64,000 nucleotides of DNA from Paragonimus westermani (taxonomy: Eukaryota; Platyhelminthes; Trematoda; Plagiorchiida; Troglotrematidae): contig QNGE01000147.1 in the NCBI GenBank assembly GCA_008508345.1, positions 118,237 to 182,236 on the forward strand. The letters are read 5' to 3'. Shown here piece after piece: positions 37,805 to 50,884 of the stretch; positions within the stretch are counted from its first letter, which is position 1; each line of letters begins with the position of its first letter. The position numbers and the translations under genes were made by a program. The notes beneath the pieces were generated by a model, which made no database searches, was not told the DNA's origin, and saw nothing but the letters and a program-made list of their open reading frames with translations.

Positions 37805-37896
37805 CCGACAATCTATAGCGATTATCATCATTGATTCACTGTGATTCGCTAACTGTCCAGCGTTTTCTTTTCTCTCACGCTCTAGGGGGAGAGTTA

Positions 37897-38330
37897 TGTA
37901 GAGTCTGTTACCATTTCGATCTTTTGTTACGTACCATTCTTCATACCGGTTATGTTCATTGTACATATTAACTACTTGTCTATTGTTTGAATCAATACAC
38001 ACAAGTTCGTCCTCACGCGTTCCGCCTTCTGCTCTTACGCGGTCCTGGTTATCGTTAACTAACCGTGGCAACGTTCATTTAGCTCGCTAAAGGAACCAAA
38101 TATGTTATAACTGGAGAGGAGAATCATCTTGCAATACGCAGCAGACTCAGTGTAGTGTAATTAGTTGCGGACACCTACTGCGAGTTCTTGTATTTGCCTT
38201 GAGGTACTGTTCCCCCAACTCTCTGCTCCACTACAGTATAAAGTAAATCTGTTGGTTGTTCATAGTGTTCGGTCGTTGGCATACTAAGAATGGTAATTTT
38301 TGTCTGGTCTACGGATTCTACCTAAGCAGC
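37897..38330 (+). repeat. Putative 3' LTR of CsRn1-like element
   Basis: A polypurine tract (AGGGGGAGAG at 37884-37893) ends shortly before TGTAGAGTCTG, the usual PPT-then-TG arrangement of an LTR start. The end is placed near 38330 by length and a CA ending only, since there is no 5' LTR to compare. Confidence 0.5.
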
Positions 38331-40560
38331 GCGAGTGTTAGATTCCCTCATCACATAACCCGATCGCTAACTTACTGACTTGATATCTGTCTCTAGGAAT
38401 AAATGTGATAAATTGTGGTTAAGCAAGATTACCAGGTGTAATCAGGAGTAGTGGTTTTCTGGTTATCAGTGGGTTGACACGAGCTCAAAAACTGAGCATG
38501 TGCGCTGCGAAGGCTAGCCACCCAAGCTGATATACAAACAGAACGCAATGTGTGTATACGGTGTAAACATTGTCTACGAGATGCAGTAGACAGTCTACAA
38601 AAAACGATCGACGTAAAAGAAACGTAAGAGAAACTGTTATACAGTGTTAAGGAAAAGCAAGTTTGTGAGTCATTTGATACCCACTTAGTCAGCTCTGAAT
38701 GCCTAAACTAGGGAACGAACAAAAAATACTTCCACTCCAAAAATTGTTACGTAACAAAAAGAACGAAAATTTGCGAGATAGCAGGTGGACCGGAGGGGTT
38801 GTTACCAGAATATGCAACTTCAAAACGTCATTCTCTCAGCATGTTTTATCAACAAAGCAGACCCATTTCTTCGTTTCTCTTTGCAAATGACGTAAAGCAA
38901 TGTCAGTCAATAAACAATAATTCTTACATTTCAGGTGTTGCATTACAAGTTTGATAAACCGAAACCCTTGTTTACTGGTAAACAAGAATAGACGCCAATG
39001 TAGCCCACGGTGACAATTTGCTCTGCACAAATAAAATCACCAGAATAAGCAATGATAACTGCGCACTTATCACGTTCTTTGGGCACATCTCTAATGTTAT
39101 TGTGCGTTTCCAACCGGTAAAGTTAGAAAATGTACGGTTTCTAGTTAGTTCATTACAGCGCGTAATCCGTCAACATTTGGTTGCCTCTTCGAGTGGCGAA
39201 TTAATTGGATCACGCACCAAAAACAGTGCATCATTTCACCCTTTTCGGTAATTTACTATGAGTGGTAGGGTGAATCAGTGTTATTCAACTCCTCGTGGTG
39301 ACTAAATGCACGAGCTGCACACAAGCAGGGTGTGCTCGAAGCGAATGTTCCTAGATGGGAGCATACGAAAGTGTTCAACCAGTCCTCAGGCAAGCAACCA
39401 GCAATATAGGTACCTTCATTATGGAAAAAGAAACAATCACAGTAAAAAAGAGAGGTAGAAAACCAGATACTCACTTCGTTTGCCTGTACAGGGGTGGAGG
39501 CTCTGTATGTGATTATGAAAAGAAAGGGAATGGAAAGCCGAATTTGAAGAACCGTCATTGATTTGTGGTGAGATGTAAACAGTTCCAATGTATCTCGATC
39601 GATGTGTGCCGAACACAGTAAGGTTCACTTCTTCTAATAAAAGATTAGCACAGTGGTTGCACCATGAAGGACGGTAAAAAAAAAGCATCGACAAAGTTGT
39701 ACCACAACATGAACAACACGACCCCAAACTGAGTGAACTATGCATTAAATCGAAACGTCCTATCATTCAGTTTGACATAGTTAATGGCACGTGGGTTGAC
39801 TCCTATCAGACCACTAAAGTGACCTAGACGACGAAATCCTAAGCAGCTTCAGTGGATATCCATCGTTAATGCTCCAAGTAGACGATGTCCTTACCACTGA
39901 ACCGTTGATCTGTGATTTCAGAAAGGTAAAAACACGTTTTGCTTGGTGAGCCAACGTTGTGTTAGTGGGACATGTACATTGAGCGCTACATATGTTAAGA
40001 TGTGAATAACAAGAATGTCGGAGAGATGTTCAAAAACGAAGGCAATTTCACTGCAACTGAGAACCAAATAGTGACTGGCGTAAATGATGATCAAGAAGAA
40101 ATCTCCAACCGTTGTATAATATGTAGCCTCGTTTATGAGTAGTATGGTGTGTACATCGGGGAACTAAAGGGCAAGCTTTAATTTCAGGAAGATGATGGAC
40201 AAGAAGCGGCTATCAGAATAGTGTGTGAGCACTATGGGGGACTCAGTACCAGGAAAAATTACAATGCATTGCTACCCAATGTGCAAATATATGTCAACCG
40301 CGCCAATGAGTGTACGCATCAGTGGTTCTATGTTTGAACATAACCTGTACGGGATTTGATGCAATAAACAGCTTCGTGAACCAAACGTCTTTTGCGGTCA
40401 CATTGAAGTTAAACAAGTTCCCGTGCCACTTGGCCACTCAATAAGAGGTTTCGCTGAAGGAACTCTTAGCAAACTAACAAAATACTGTCAGCAAGTCAAT
40501 CGACTGGATCAGGCCGGTTTGTGACCAAAGTCGACATTGTATTAGCGTTGCCATGGAGAA
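38331..40560. other. Intron sequence, nothing recognised
   Basis: Short frames only, on both strands (the longest, at 39256-39588 and 39437-39766, overlap each other on the same strand and look like chance). No exon or repeat supported. Confidence 0.4.
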
Positions 40561-40563
40561 GTA

Positions 40564-40869
40564 GGTATTCACAAAATACTACTCGCAAAACCCGACGCTA
40601 AATTGATCGGATCACCCTATGAATTGGACTGTGGGTTAAATACAACACTGGTTTTTGAACCCCATATGTTCGTTATTCCTCAAAAACAACGGGGAGAACT
40701 GATGGCCAAATTTCACGGTAATAAGTGTTTTGTTACGGTGTACCAGACAAACATTCGCTTGTGCACTATTCAACCAGAAGGTAACAATCGATGTACAGTT
40801 GGTAAAATGTTCCACTACTGTGAGCTAGAACGTAGCAGACCGTACAGCAGAGATGACTCACCTTCATAA
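40564..40869 (+). other. Unidentified open frame
   Basis: About 102 codons open between a TAG and a TAA on the plus strand, with protein-like composition (KLIGSPYELDCGLNTTLVFE, then PHMFVIPQKQRGELMAKFHG). No family is recognised, there is no clear start, and it lies in an intron on the opposite strand, so a decayed mobile-element fragment is the likeliest explanation. Confidence 0.25.
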
Positions 40870-43800
40870 GTTTACTGGAGTAAACGCCCGTACCAGCCCA
40901 AATGCCTCGGAACTGTTGTTCCCAACTATGAATGTTCACTTATAAGTAACATATCGCGACTATTTTTTGTAGATGTTATAAAGCCAGATTCACGGTACTT
41001 TACTATTTTGTGTGGTTGATGGATGCCCGCTGAGATATCTGGGGCTCAAATTAACTAATATATCAGTGGGAGTCGGTGCTACTACCATCTATCCATGTGT
41101 TTTATGCCACTAAGGATATCGTATTAAGTTGACTGTTTAAAAACTTCACGCGATGGACTATTCGAATGTGTAAAATAAACATTGCAAAGATTGTGAGGAA
41201 TAATGAACAAGCGAGCGAACAGTGTAAATCGGGTCACGCATAGGATCAGGTCAACTGGTGCTGAAGGCATCAGACAACAGCTAGCACTAAAACCGCGTGT
41301 GAGCAATTTACTTCTGAGCTTCAAGCTTCATTGGTTGACAAGAAATTTGACGCGTACGAGAATTCATGACCGGAACAATTTCTTAGCATATCGTCAAGTG
41401 TATATTACAAAACGACACCTTTAAAAATGTAGAAGTTAGGCCAAAAGTGAAATAACTGTGCATAGGAAGATGAACTGTTGTTCGCTATTCGCCTATCCGT
41501 CAATGGCGCCGTTACAGTGGCAAAGTAAGGGTAGCGTAGATGTCGTTATTGAAGCTTGCTTCAAGTCAACTTCGCCTTTGCACTTCCGAAATGACCCTTC
41601 CCGAGTAGGACCATACATTGAGTGGGTGGACGTGCGGAACTAAAGAATGAGATTTCCAACAAATCTGCGGGTGTAGAATTACTACTTGATTGATTAAAAG
41701 TTCAGGGGAAGACTGTTATTCATAAACCGCGATTGACTTCTCGCAGCCTATGATGATTGGTAAAATGCCATCCTGCAAACTGCCCTGAAAAGCCTTAACA
41801 ACCAATTTCAAATTATGTAAAATGACTCTTTTCGAATCATCTCAGTTTTGTAGAATAATTTGAAAGTTGTGAACTGTTCCGTAATGAAGATAATCAATCT
41901 AAGTGTTTGAGGAGAATCTCATCAGGTAAGCTGATTGAAAGCCGTTGTTCTGAACCTGAATTCACTGAATGCATAGTGGATAGGTAACTAATTTGTCACT
42001 AATACTTCTAAGTACCCGCGAGTTCGAACCTTTTTGATGTTGATCAAAAGTTTTCTCTCTACTAAACGCAGTAGCGGTAAAACACAGGCTCCATCTCAGC
42101 TATTTTTAATCAACTTTGAAACTGTCTACAAACACGAACAAAAATGCCCAGTGGTTTAAATTGATATTAACTGAGTACAAACATCAAAACTGCGTCCTTG
42201 ATTCCAGACAGATATATGCCCTTCATACAAAAATACACGGACAAGCATTTGAGGAAATTAGAAAGAATGAAGGTTCAAAATATACGTAAACAGACAGCGA
42301 ACAGTATTACACGACGGATCAACAAATATAAAAAACTTTGTCAACCTTAATTGACCGTTTTAACGTCGTGTTTGTTGGCAGTTTTGGTGTTCCCAGTGAG
42401 TTGAAATAAACATTACGGGTTTCAGCTGATACAATTTAGACATTGCCCACAGTTGGTCACAGAACATTCTCAAACTTTTCGGCAAGTTCCTTTAGAAAGA
42501 GATATGCACCACTTAAAAACACTAATAAGGACCAAATTCCGGTACAGCCTTTTTATACTATGATAATTTGTGAGTGTTGTTCAAATCGTAATTTAATTAG
42601 CTGCAACGAAAGACTCCCTTCCCCCAGATTCTCGTAAAGTCCAACTTCATAATTAACTATACCTTAAAAAGCGAAATGTAACATCGCGACCAGCTTTGAT
42701 ACCGCCTAACCCAGCTCAACAGAAGTTAGCTAAATGGGTGGTTATGACATCAAGACCAATGAAGCAGTCACTAACAGGAATTCGAAGAAAGGAGCTGGCT
42801 AGAAACCAATAGGAATGCACCATCTGTAGTGAAAAGTGAATGTTCAATGTATACATACATCGAAGGAAATTTCTCATTTAGCTGGCACTTTTGAGAATGT
42901 CAATCTTTACGGGAAATATAAATCTACCAAACAGATTATCTCGTAATTCACAGATGTGCGGCTACACAAAGTCAGTGGGACTGCGTAAATGAATTATTAT
43001 GAGTCGACACGTATTGTTTCTTCCATTGTCTGAACTCATACAGTTGCCTCTGTTGCTTAGCTCGAATACGAAGTTCCGTTTGCGAAAAATTGCCAGCAAC
43101 AATTTGGCCTGTAGCCAAAAGTTCACTTTTGAATTATGCCGACTCATCTAGGAAATGGAACGTGACAACGACGCTTAGAAAAAACACCTCTGATAGCGAT
43201 GATGACTGACAATACAGAGCAGACAGAAGATGCCTTGGCAGTAGTGAAGACATTACACATTAACGGTACATCACGTTCTGCACGTGCACGTATTTCCACA
43301 TTACCTAAACCATGGACGGTACAGCTCACTGCTCAGTTTACAGCAGGCATACGTGGAATGGCCGACAGTCCCACCTAAGGAGGTTTATGCAAGGGCACTA
43401 TAAACCAGACCTAATTTAGACGTTTTCCGAAAAAGCTAGAAAGATTTGCACTCATGCCACAATGCACAGATGTGTGTAAGTAGTTGATCATGTTCTGCTG
43501 GACAACAGGTAGCCTAAAAAAGAGCTCTCCACAGAAAATCCCACTGATCAGGTAGTGAGAGTGAAAAAAAAGCCAGAATTCCGTCCGCAATAATTACTTG
43601 CAATTGTCACTCAAAGTAAGTGATATCGACATGCCGTTACAAGGACGTGTAAATCCACGGCTGGCGGCATCCGTTTCAGATTAGCCTATCTCAGTGACCA
43701 AAGCCAAAGGACGCCTGCGCTTAACCATCACCGCAATTGACTTGCGCCGCAGCACTCGCATTTCCACCCACACACCACATATTTAGTTTGAACCTGGTGG

Positions 43801-44350
43801 ACTAAGAACGGGAGGTGTGCCAGTGGGGCCTTTGTATCCAGTCGGCCAGTGCTGATTAGCCGGTTGATGGCTAGCAGAAAAATTAAACTATTATCTCTTG
43901 GAAACTAAACAGAAGGGGACTGCAATGATGAGACGTAAACTGAGAAGAAATATTTTGAAGTGCAACACAAGACCCATTACAGTATGGAAGTGCATCCTAT
44001 AGAAGATAAGGATGAAAAACAAAATTCTCATTGAACTACGAAAAGGCAGACAGACCAATCATTATACAGCACACCAACAAAGCTGAAGAAAGGAATGGGT
44101 AGAAGATTACAGACACCCGTTTCTGAAAAGAAGAGCGGAGTAATTGCCAGACGACCGGGTTCTTGGCCGATGCAGTGGTTAACGGAAGCAGAGTGGACAT
44201 ACCAATATGACCTACCAGACCCGAGCCTAACGTACTTGTCGCTTCTTCGCCGTCAGTGTACTATGAGTACGTTGGTGACCTATTAATTCCAAACGGCCAA
44301 CGCATTCGCAGCCGCACACATCGCAATGTTATATAGTCAAGTCCCTGCGA
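40870..44350. other. Intron sequence, nothing recognised
   Basis: About 3.5 kb with scattered short frames. No domain, repeat pair or RNA gene is visible. Confidence 0.4.
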
Positions 44351-44353
44351 ACT

Positions 44354-44734
44354 ATGTCATCGATGGTTCACCTGCGTATCTCTCACTTTAGTTCCCGGCC
44401 AGGCGACAACTGCTCGTTGAACTTTCGGACATCCGTCCGGTTCGACGTTCTCCCCAAGTCTTCCAGAATAAAAGCAACTGCACTACGGACAAACAATACT
44501 GCAGAGGCTGTGGTGACTTGCATTAGTACTCTGAGTAGAATTCCACTTCTAACATTTGAGCCCCGATCGTTTGACATGCCCCACAATGTTTACCGATTTT
44601 CATGTGGTTACCCGACTGACTATATTCGCATGGTAGAGCGGCAGCTGAAGCTGCGTAATTCGAAATGCATTCCCGCGTGGGTGAGAGAACAGGTGGCGCA
44701 AACACAGACCGGTACTTGCAAATGCATACGGTAG
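44354..44734 (+). pseudogene. Second Penelope-like element remnant (GIY-YIG end)
   Basis: A 127-codon plus-strand frame whose last third reads HNVYRFSCGYPTDYIRMVER then QLKLRNSKCIPAWV, matching the VY-ISC-C---YIGRT-R-L--R--EHIPKWL pattern of PLE GIY-YIG endonucleases; the region before it fits the RT-to-endonuclease linker. The second Cys of the strand and the YIG glycine are substituted, so the domain is inactive. It differs from the 12.6-15.6 kb element and has no terminal repeats nearby. Confidence 0.6.
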
Positions 44735-44819
44735 CCAAAAAGCAAGCCATGAGCAACAGCGATCGCACGTAAATTCCATCACCAGAAGAAACCTACAAAT
44801 GCTCTCAGAATCGTCTACG

Positions 44820-46290
44820 TAGCTGTTGAACATCCTTGCGTCCATTGGTCTATTGACGTCTAACTGTCATAGGGAACAATAGCTTTATTTAAGATAGAGT
44901 TCCTGAAACGTCGCAAAGCACCCGACCCGACCAAACATTTTTCTGTTCGTCTTAAAGATGGAGTCCAGTCCTAATCAAAGAACTGACGGCTATGTTCCGG
45001 AAACCGTGAGCCAGTGAAGCTATCCTAAACGACCAGGGTTAGGTTAACAGCGCGCTATTTTCAGAAAAAGCTCACGTACTTTATTTGCAAGCCACCGAGA
45101 AATTAGCCTGATTCCTATGGTATCGAAACTAGAACCATTGTGCTTAATAGAATAAGGTCAGCGCACAAACAACTTATCCCCGATGGTGAGCTGAGATTCT
45201 ATTTGGTCCTGGCTACATTAACCACATTTTCACACTTCACTAGAGATATAAACTAAGCCGCTCATACAGAGCGCCGGCAGTGAATGTATTTTCAGCTAGT
45301 ACTAAGAGACTGGACTCGATGGGAGGAGCTGAACCACGGAGCTGTCTAGCAAGGAAGAGTGTACCAAGAATTAAATCGACATTCTGTAAGCAGTTTATTA
45401 TCAGACCTTGGGCTGGGTTATCTCTTGTGGCAGCACACCATCGACCTTCAGCAATTCAAATGAAGTATGATAAGGTTGTTTAGCCTATTCTCTTCTACAT
45501 ACCTGCTATGAGTGATATCAGAGAGTGTGCCTTGACAGAGTACGAATGACAGCGTGGAAATACGTCCAGGCACTTGACTTCAGGACATACAGTATATAGG
45601 CGACGTTGTCGTAATTTGTGTGGATGCACTGAGAGCTTAAAACTTTTGAGACAGATTAGAGACCTCAGTTAGTCAGTTGGTTTTAGTCTTGGTACTTTCT
45701 AAGAGCAACGTTTTGCTGCAAGACTGGCAAGACTCAGTTTCGGTCTCATTTTTGGTCATGAGGATTTGGAGATAGTTGAGCAGTACACATCTCTTGGGAG
45801 CTGCGCCAGACCTACCGGATTGTAGAATAAGATTACAAATCGCAGAGTCTAGGCTCCGGTGATCAAATTATGTCATCTGGGGCACCAGCACAAACTCAAT
45901 CTCTGTGAAAGATCGACTACATCATGCCACTTTGATATCAGTCTTACTGTAAGGTTGCAATACTTAGTCGATCCGCGCAAAATATATTACAGTGTTCATT
46001 TTCGACAGTCGCTGTTTCAAAACTATTACTGCTGTGTGGGGAGAACATAGTGTCAGCAAGTGTGCGGACTCGCCTTCGGGACGAACAGAGGCTGTCAACC
46101 TCCAAGCATAACGATCTCACATAACAGGCTTTGTTGGTTTGGCTACCTCTTAGGAATACCAACCCAGTTAAACGATAGAACGTTTGTCACATTATGTGGC
46201 CATTCCGTGTTAAATGTGTACGCAAGGCAAACTCATTACTTTCTACTTCGTCCTGCATTTGCAATTCGTGAATTAAGCTGAAAAACTCAG
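44820..46290 (+). pseudogene. Decayed RTE/SR2-like LINE
   Basis: A heavily mutated non-LTR reverse transcriptase on the plus strand, readable only by jumping frames: LISLIPMVSKL near 45.1 kb, GELRFYLVLATLTTFSHF at about 45.18 kb (compare GFRPGRGCIDHIFTLRQIL), YIGDVVVI near 45.6 kb where YADDIVLI is expected, LEIVEQYTSLGSC near 45.77 kb (compare FVYLGSCIS), and NRLCWFGYLLGIPTQ at about 46.13 kb (compare LRWLGHVLRMP). Many stops and indels. It directly follows the PLE remnant, but whether they are linked is unknown. Confidence 0.7.
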
Positions 46291-48588
46291 CCTAATGGCT
46301 AACGTACATCTTGGGTTCGGATATGAAGACAGTGACGCTGAAAACAGCTTCCCGGCCTCCCGGAAAGAGCCCGAAAGATAACGAACAACCTTGGTTAAAG
46401 ACGCTACTTGGTACGACGAAGAGCGAAAATTAATCTTTGTGTGCATTGGTGCAATCCTTCCTTTTACCTCCACGTTGTTCTCCTCTTCAAACAATCGCTA
46501 CTTCTTCTAGTATATTATGGCACTTTTGAAATCTCATGTGATTCTGTGTTATACGCAAATATATGTGTGGAGAAACGTGACCAACAATAAGACGTGTGTA
46601 TTAGGTAGTTGATTACTCCATTGAAAGTTGTTCAAGATAAAAATACTGACTTGCAGTTTTGGTAGTATCCCAGTTTGTACTGTTCACTTTTTCCACTAGC
46701 TGGAGACAAAACTTAGTGCCGTAGGTGTAAGGTAATCCAACACAGTGATTGTGAAACTCCTGCTTTTTATCCGAAGCTGGGAAACTTGTTAGTGAACAAA
46801 ACAACGGAAATCCATAAATCATTCGGTGTGCTCCTGAGTAACACCACGTACATTCCGCCCACATAAGAGAATTGACTAACTTCAAGCAGCTGAACAATAT
46901 TCTCCAAAACGGAAGCCATGGAGTAAGAGGTCAGACGGGCAACCGAAACGGCAAGAGTAGGGAACTAGCAAGCGGAAACAACAGAACCTGATAGTCACCA
47001 TTGTCAGGTCAGCCAAAACATCACCGCTCAATTGATTAAAATTAGCAATAAGTGTGTGCGTGACAGGAATGCACAAAATGTCACTCCGGATAACAACCGA
47101 CGAAATACTGTACTTGTACTGATCTAATCAATTTAATTATTCTAGCTTCTTCCTACTTAAACCAAACATCGTTTGCAAACAACCACAACTAGTGTATTCA
47201 ACTAGGCATTGAGGCTTCGCCACTATGAAAGAAAATGCCAGAACTTCGGTTCCCATGTTGACTACAAGTCATTAATAAGTTATATCACCGACCGGATAGA
47301 AACTCTAGTTTCGACTCGCAGTTTTACTGAACGATCAAACGAACTACAGATCTATTTGGCCCACACTAGATCTAACCAAATCATCATGTCAAGAACTTCA
47401 GGTACAAGCCCTTGTGAGTAATGCTGAAGTTGTCTCGGTAGTTCAATAGGAAAACGAATACCTGTTCCATGAACTTTGCTTGATATCCCCGACTCTAATC
47501 AAGCTGAAGCGGGCGTCAACATTAAACCTAAGTTGAATTCCCAACTATGCCATTCAATTTAACCAAACTGCGCTCAGCGTAAGAAGCCGCATCAAACTAC
47601 ACTGACAGATGGGACAATGATGTCCATTCCGATTGAACGAAACTGAGGAATGTCATCACAACCGATATGGTGTGACTGACTCACTGATTGGGGGCATATT
47701 AATACTAGCTAGGAGACAACTATTAAAAACTGTATGAAACCTTGGGAGATCTGATCCTCATAAACAGTGACCAAACCACAAAAATGGATTATTAAAACGG
47801 TTTAACACCAACACACACATCAGGTAACCCGAGTTTGGAAACACTACAGGTCAAAATATGGTCAAAATAGGCAGAAAGGCGACATTATTTGCTGCGTTGT
47901 ATACGTAGGAAATTCACGGGATACGTGGCATTCACAAATGGTGTTTCAGTAATCGCGCATGTGCATCACATTTCAAACTCAGTGCTACTCTTCAAACTGA
48001 CAAAAAAGGAAAGATTGTTTCAACAAAAAGTTGGACACAACGCTCAACTGACGAGTTTCACTAAAGCAGGCAACAGTAGTTTTCAAAATGACAGCTCTTC
48101 CAAACTCAGTTAAACTGTCTTCACGTAATTCCTTATTTGTACGCAGTTCCGGTACAACCGCATAACGAAGTGCACAAAAATGATAAGTGTATAGTTAGTG
48201 AATCTGTTTTTTAAATGTGTTGAGCTGAACTCTCCTACTGGTCAAATTTAACCCATAACAAGCAGCCGAACAATTTCAATTTGTCACGTCTGTTTTGGGG
48301 TCAGTGCACAGGTTCCCCTGCATTCAGAACAAATGCAGATTAAGTCACAAAAGTGTGTTCAGTCCCAAACTTAAACGGTGTTAGTAGCATGTTCTGCATA
48401 ATCTAGAACGGTATTGATGTGAGTGTACCACATGCAAACACACACGCCACATCCAATGTCGCTACATAGGTGCAGACACCCTAACACGCCTACTTTTCAT
48501 TGAGGTAAACGTTACCTTAAACAGACATGAACTCGCACCTAATTTCACAAAAAAATTATTCAGCCCGGTTTGATGCAAAACCACTTAC
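46291..48588. other. Intron sequence, nothing recognised
   Basis: Only short frames on both strands just downstream of exon 5 in transcription order. No supported feature. Confidence 0.4.
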
Positions 48589-49439
48589 TTGGTCTCCACC
48601 GGTGTAGTCGGAGTTAACGCCAGTTCAGACAGTGCGATTCGCATCTTCAAACGTTCGGCTTCTTGTCGTAGCTTGCTCATGTTGGTAAGTAAATCCGCAA
48701 ACTTGAGAGTCCGTTTTATGTCAGTAGATCCATTCTCGTCCGGCTGCTCACCGGCTGCATCATTTTGTGAGAGCACTTTCAGAGACTGTTTGATTTCCGC
48801 AGTGAGCGCGGCGTTCTGCTCAGCAGTCAAAAGCATACCACCTTCGGCCAGAGCATCGGTCAAACTGGAGAGTTTTTCTGCTTGGGCCATAACCAAATCA
48901 GTCTGTACCGCGGATTCAAACAGCTGAGGCAAAATAAGAGGGGCTTGATCACTAGACTCCGTGGCGCTGAAGTCAGACTGAATATGCCGACGCAGCTGCA
49001 TCAATTCTTGATCTCGTTCCGTAATCAACGACTGAAATGTACGTATGGTTTCTTGCAAAAGCAGATCATCAACTCGGGGGACTTGCAGTCCGGAACTGTT
49101 CATGTTTCCATTGGTCATAGCAGCCTGTAAATCCAATGCACTCATGCCATTAAGTGAGACAAGACAAGTAGCAGAGCGGAATGTATGTACAATTAACTGG
49201 GAGACAACCGGCACAGAAGAATTAGAGGGTCCTCTGTCAACACTTACATCCAGTCTGCTCACCTGCGTTGAATTTGCTGTATCTAGCGTGGTGAGTACAT
49301 TCTCGTCATCACGTTCCGTGGATTGATCCTCCTTCTTCATTGTCCTCAGACGAGATTCCAATTCGTTGGCGTAATCACGGGTGGCTTTCAGTTTGGATTC
49401 CAACTCCCGAATACGTTCAACTTGGGTTTCAAGTTGGGC
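48589..49439 (-). CDS. Coiled-coil gene, exon 5
   Basis: An 851-nt exon, phase 0 in (CTCACTTAG|GCC) and phase 2 out (ACCAA|GTAAGT, a perfect donor). It encodes a coiled coil at the start (VERIRELESKLKATRDYANE), a Ser/Thr/Asp-rich linker of about 70 residues, a second helix (FQSLITERDQELMQLRRHIQ), a segment with SAVQTDLV (possible second LC8-type QT motif), and a final coiled coil (LTNMSKLRQEAERLKMRIAL) ending in TTPVET. The linker suggests a hinge between coils. The frame is open throughout, with no internal stop. Confidence 0.85.
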
Positions 49440-50334
49440 CTAAGTGAGATTATTGCAATTACACAAAAGATAGAAATCAGAAGTGTATTTCCTAGAACGT
49501 CCGCAAAAAGAGCACAGAAATACACGGTTAATCAGGCTCCGGGCACAATTTTCTCAGACACAAAGCTCATTTCAGCCTAATAGGAGAACGTAATTACTCT
49601 CGTCTGTTAGAAGGGGGTAACTACAGACTTTATCAAACATACTTTTTACTCCAGCTGTCCAATCGGAAGAACTGAGCCCTTGTTGATCCCAGTCAAACGG
49701 ATCGATGAAAACTAGAACGAACTCGATCAGTATATTGATCACCTTTTCAGTAACCGCTCACCTCTCCCTCAATAACACTGTGAGGGTAAGGAAAGGTAAG
49801 GTCCTGTTATATTAATAATCACAAAAGGAATGTGCATGTGCTCTGAATCACTGTGAAAGAATTTAAGTGTATGGGGTGACACACCGTGGGTATGTCCGTT
49901 TAACTCTGTCCAATAGTAGGCACATTACCACAATCTCCAAACGCAAGCAAAACATATCATGAAAGCCTCAACCCTACCGTATGTAACAGTCTTAGAAACG
50001 GTGCTCAGAGTTCGTGAGATAACTGGCTCCAGTGTTCACGAGTGGAAAACAAGCCACAATAATTGCAGGAAATGCAAGACACACATGATTCATAAGTTGC
50101 GATCGATCGACACTAACTTTCAGTTGTAACCTTTCACTTCTGACACGGAAGCTTCTTCGAACCGGATGAAAAAACTACAAATCTGAGAACACTGAGGTAG
50201 ATAGAGAGCGAATTATTCAATCATCCGACAATTATAAGTCACGGATAAAGAGAGCGAGGTCAATACTACCTTATTGTTACAGATGTTCATCATCCTCATC
50301 ATCATCACGGACAAAAATATATCAATCGTTCACA

Positions 50335-50530
50335 CTGATGCTTAACTGCCACACAACCATGAGAAGCAAAATAACAAACGTTGCATAGGAAGAGAGAAGA
50401 GGAAAAAGAAGGAGATGGGAAGGAACCTACGTTCTAAAAATAGCCAAATCTATACGCAAGTATTGCAAACAAACAACCAAGCTGTAAGTGAAAGTAAGAC
50501 GTCACCAGTAAGACAGTCCCCTTATAGCAT
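50335..50530 (+). repeat. Dispersed repeat, copy 2
   Basis: Aligns with 22785-22985 on the same strand (shared TAACTGCCA-ACAACCATG, GA-rich core, CTATAC and AAGTAAGAC blocks). Downstream a plus frame stays open to 50741, Ser/Thr/Gln-rich (SHAPSHLTSQSTDSMSREG), which could be the start of an element's first ORF, but no domain is seen. Confidence 0.5.
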
Positions 50531-50884
50531 TCACTGCCCGGCATCATTAAGTGCAGTCACTTCACAAACAACTCGTCCAAACAACGACAACATTCACGCC
50601 CTATCTCACGCGCCATCTCACCTAACGTCTCAATCCACCGACTCTATGAGTCGCGAAGGCTCCAACCTCATCTACAGTGACCAACTACTTCGTGAGCGAC
50701 TTCATTCATCTACACCAGGTCCATCTCGCGCCTTGTGCTAGTCGGCCGCAGCGTCCACAAAGAGTGCTCAGTGTGGCAGGCGATTAGCCGACACCCCTAA
50801 TACATGACCTAACTATTTGAGACTCTTCAAATGTAAGGACTGAACAAACGAACGCCAGTCACCCCCGTCCTAACCTCCTCGTTG

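Larger units (their letters stand above)
35930..38330 (+). mobile_element. CsRn1-like Ty3/gypsy element, 5'-truncated
   Basis: On the plus strand, opposite to the host gene, the end of RT, then RNase H, integrase and a 3' LTR candidate can be read. The element starts abruptly near 35.93 kb, inside the RT thumb, so gag, protease, most of RT and the 5' LTR are missing. RNase H and integrase wording (ETRHLDFILQFTTDIRFIDG) matches the CsRn1 clade, first described from a liver fluke. It sits in the 13.9-kb intron between exons 5 and 6. Confidence 0.88.
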
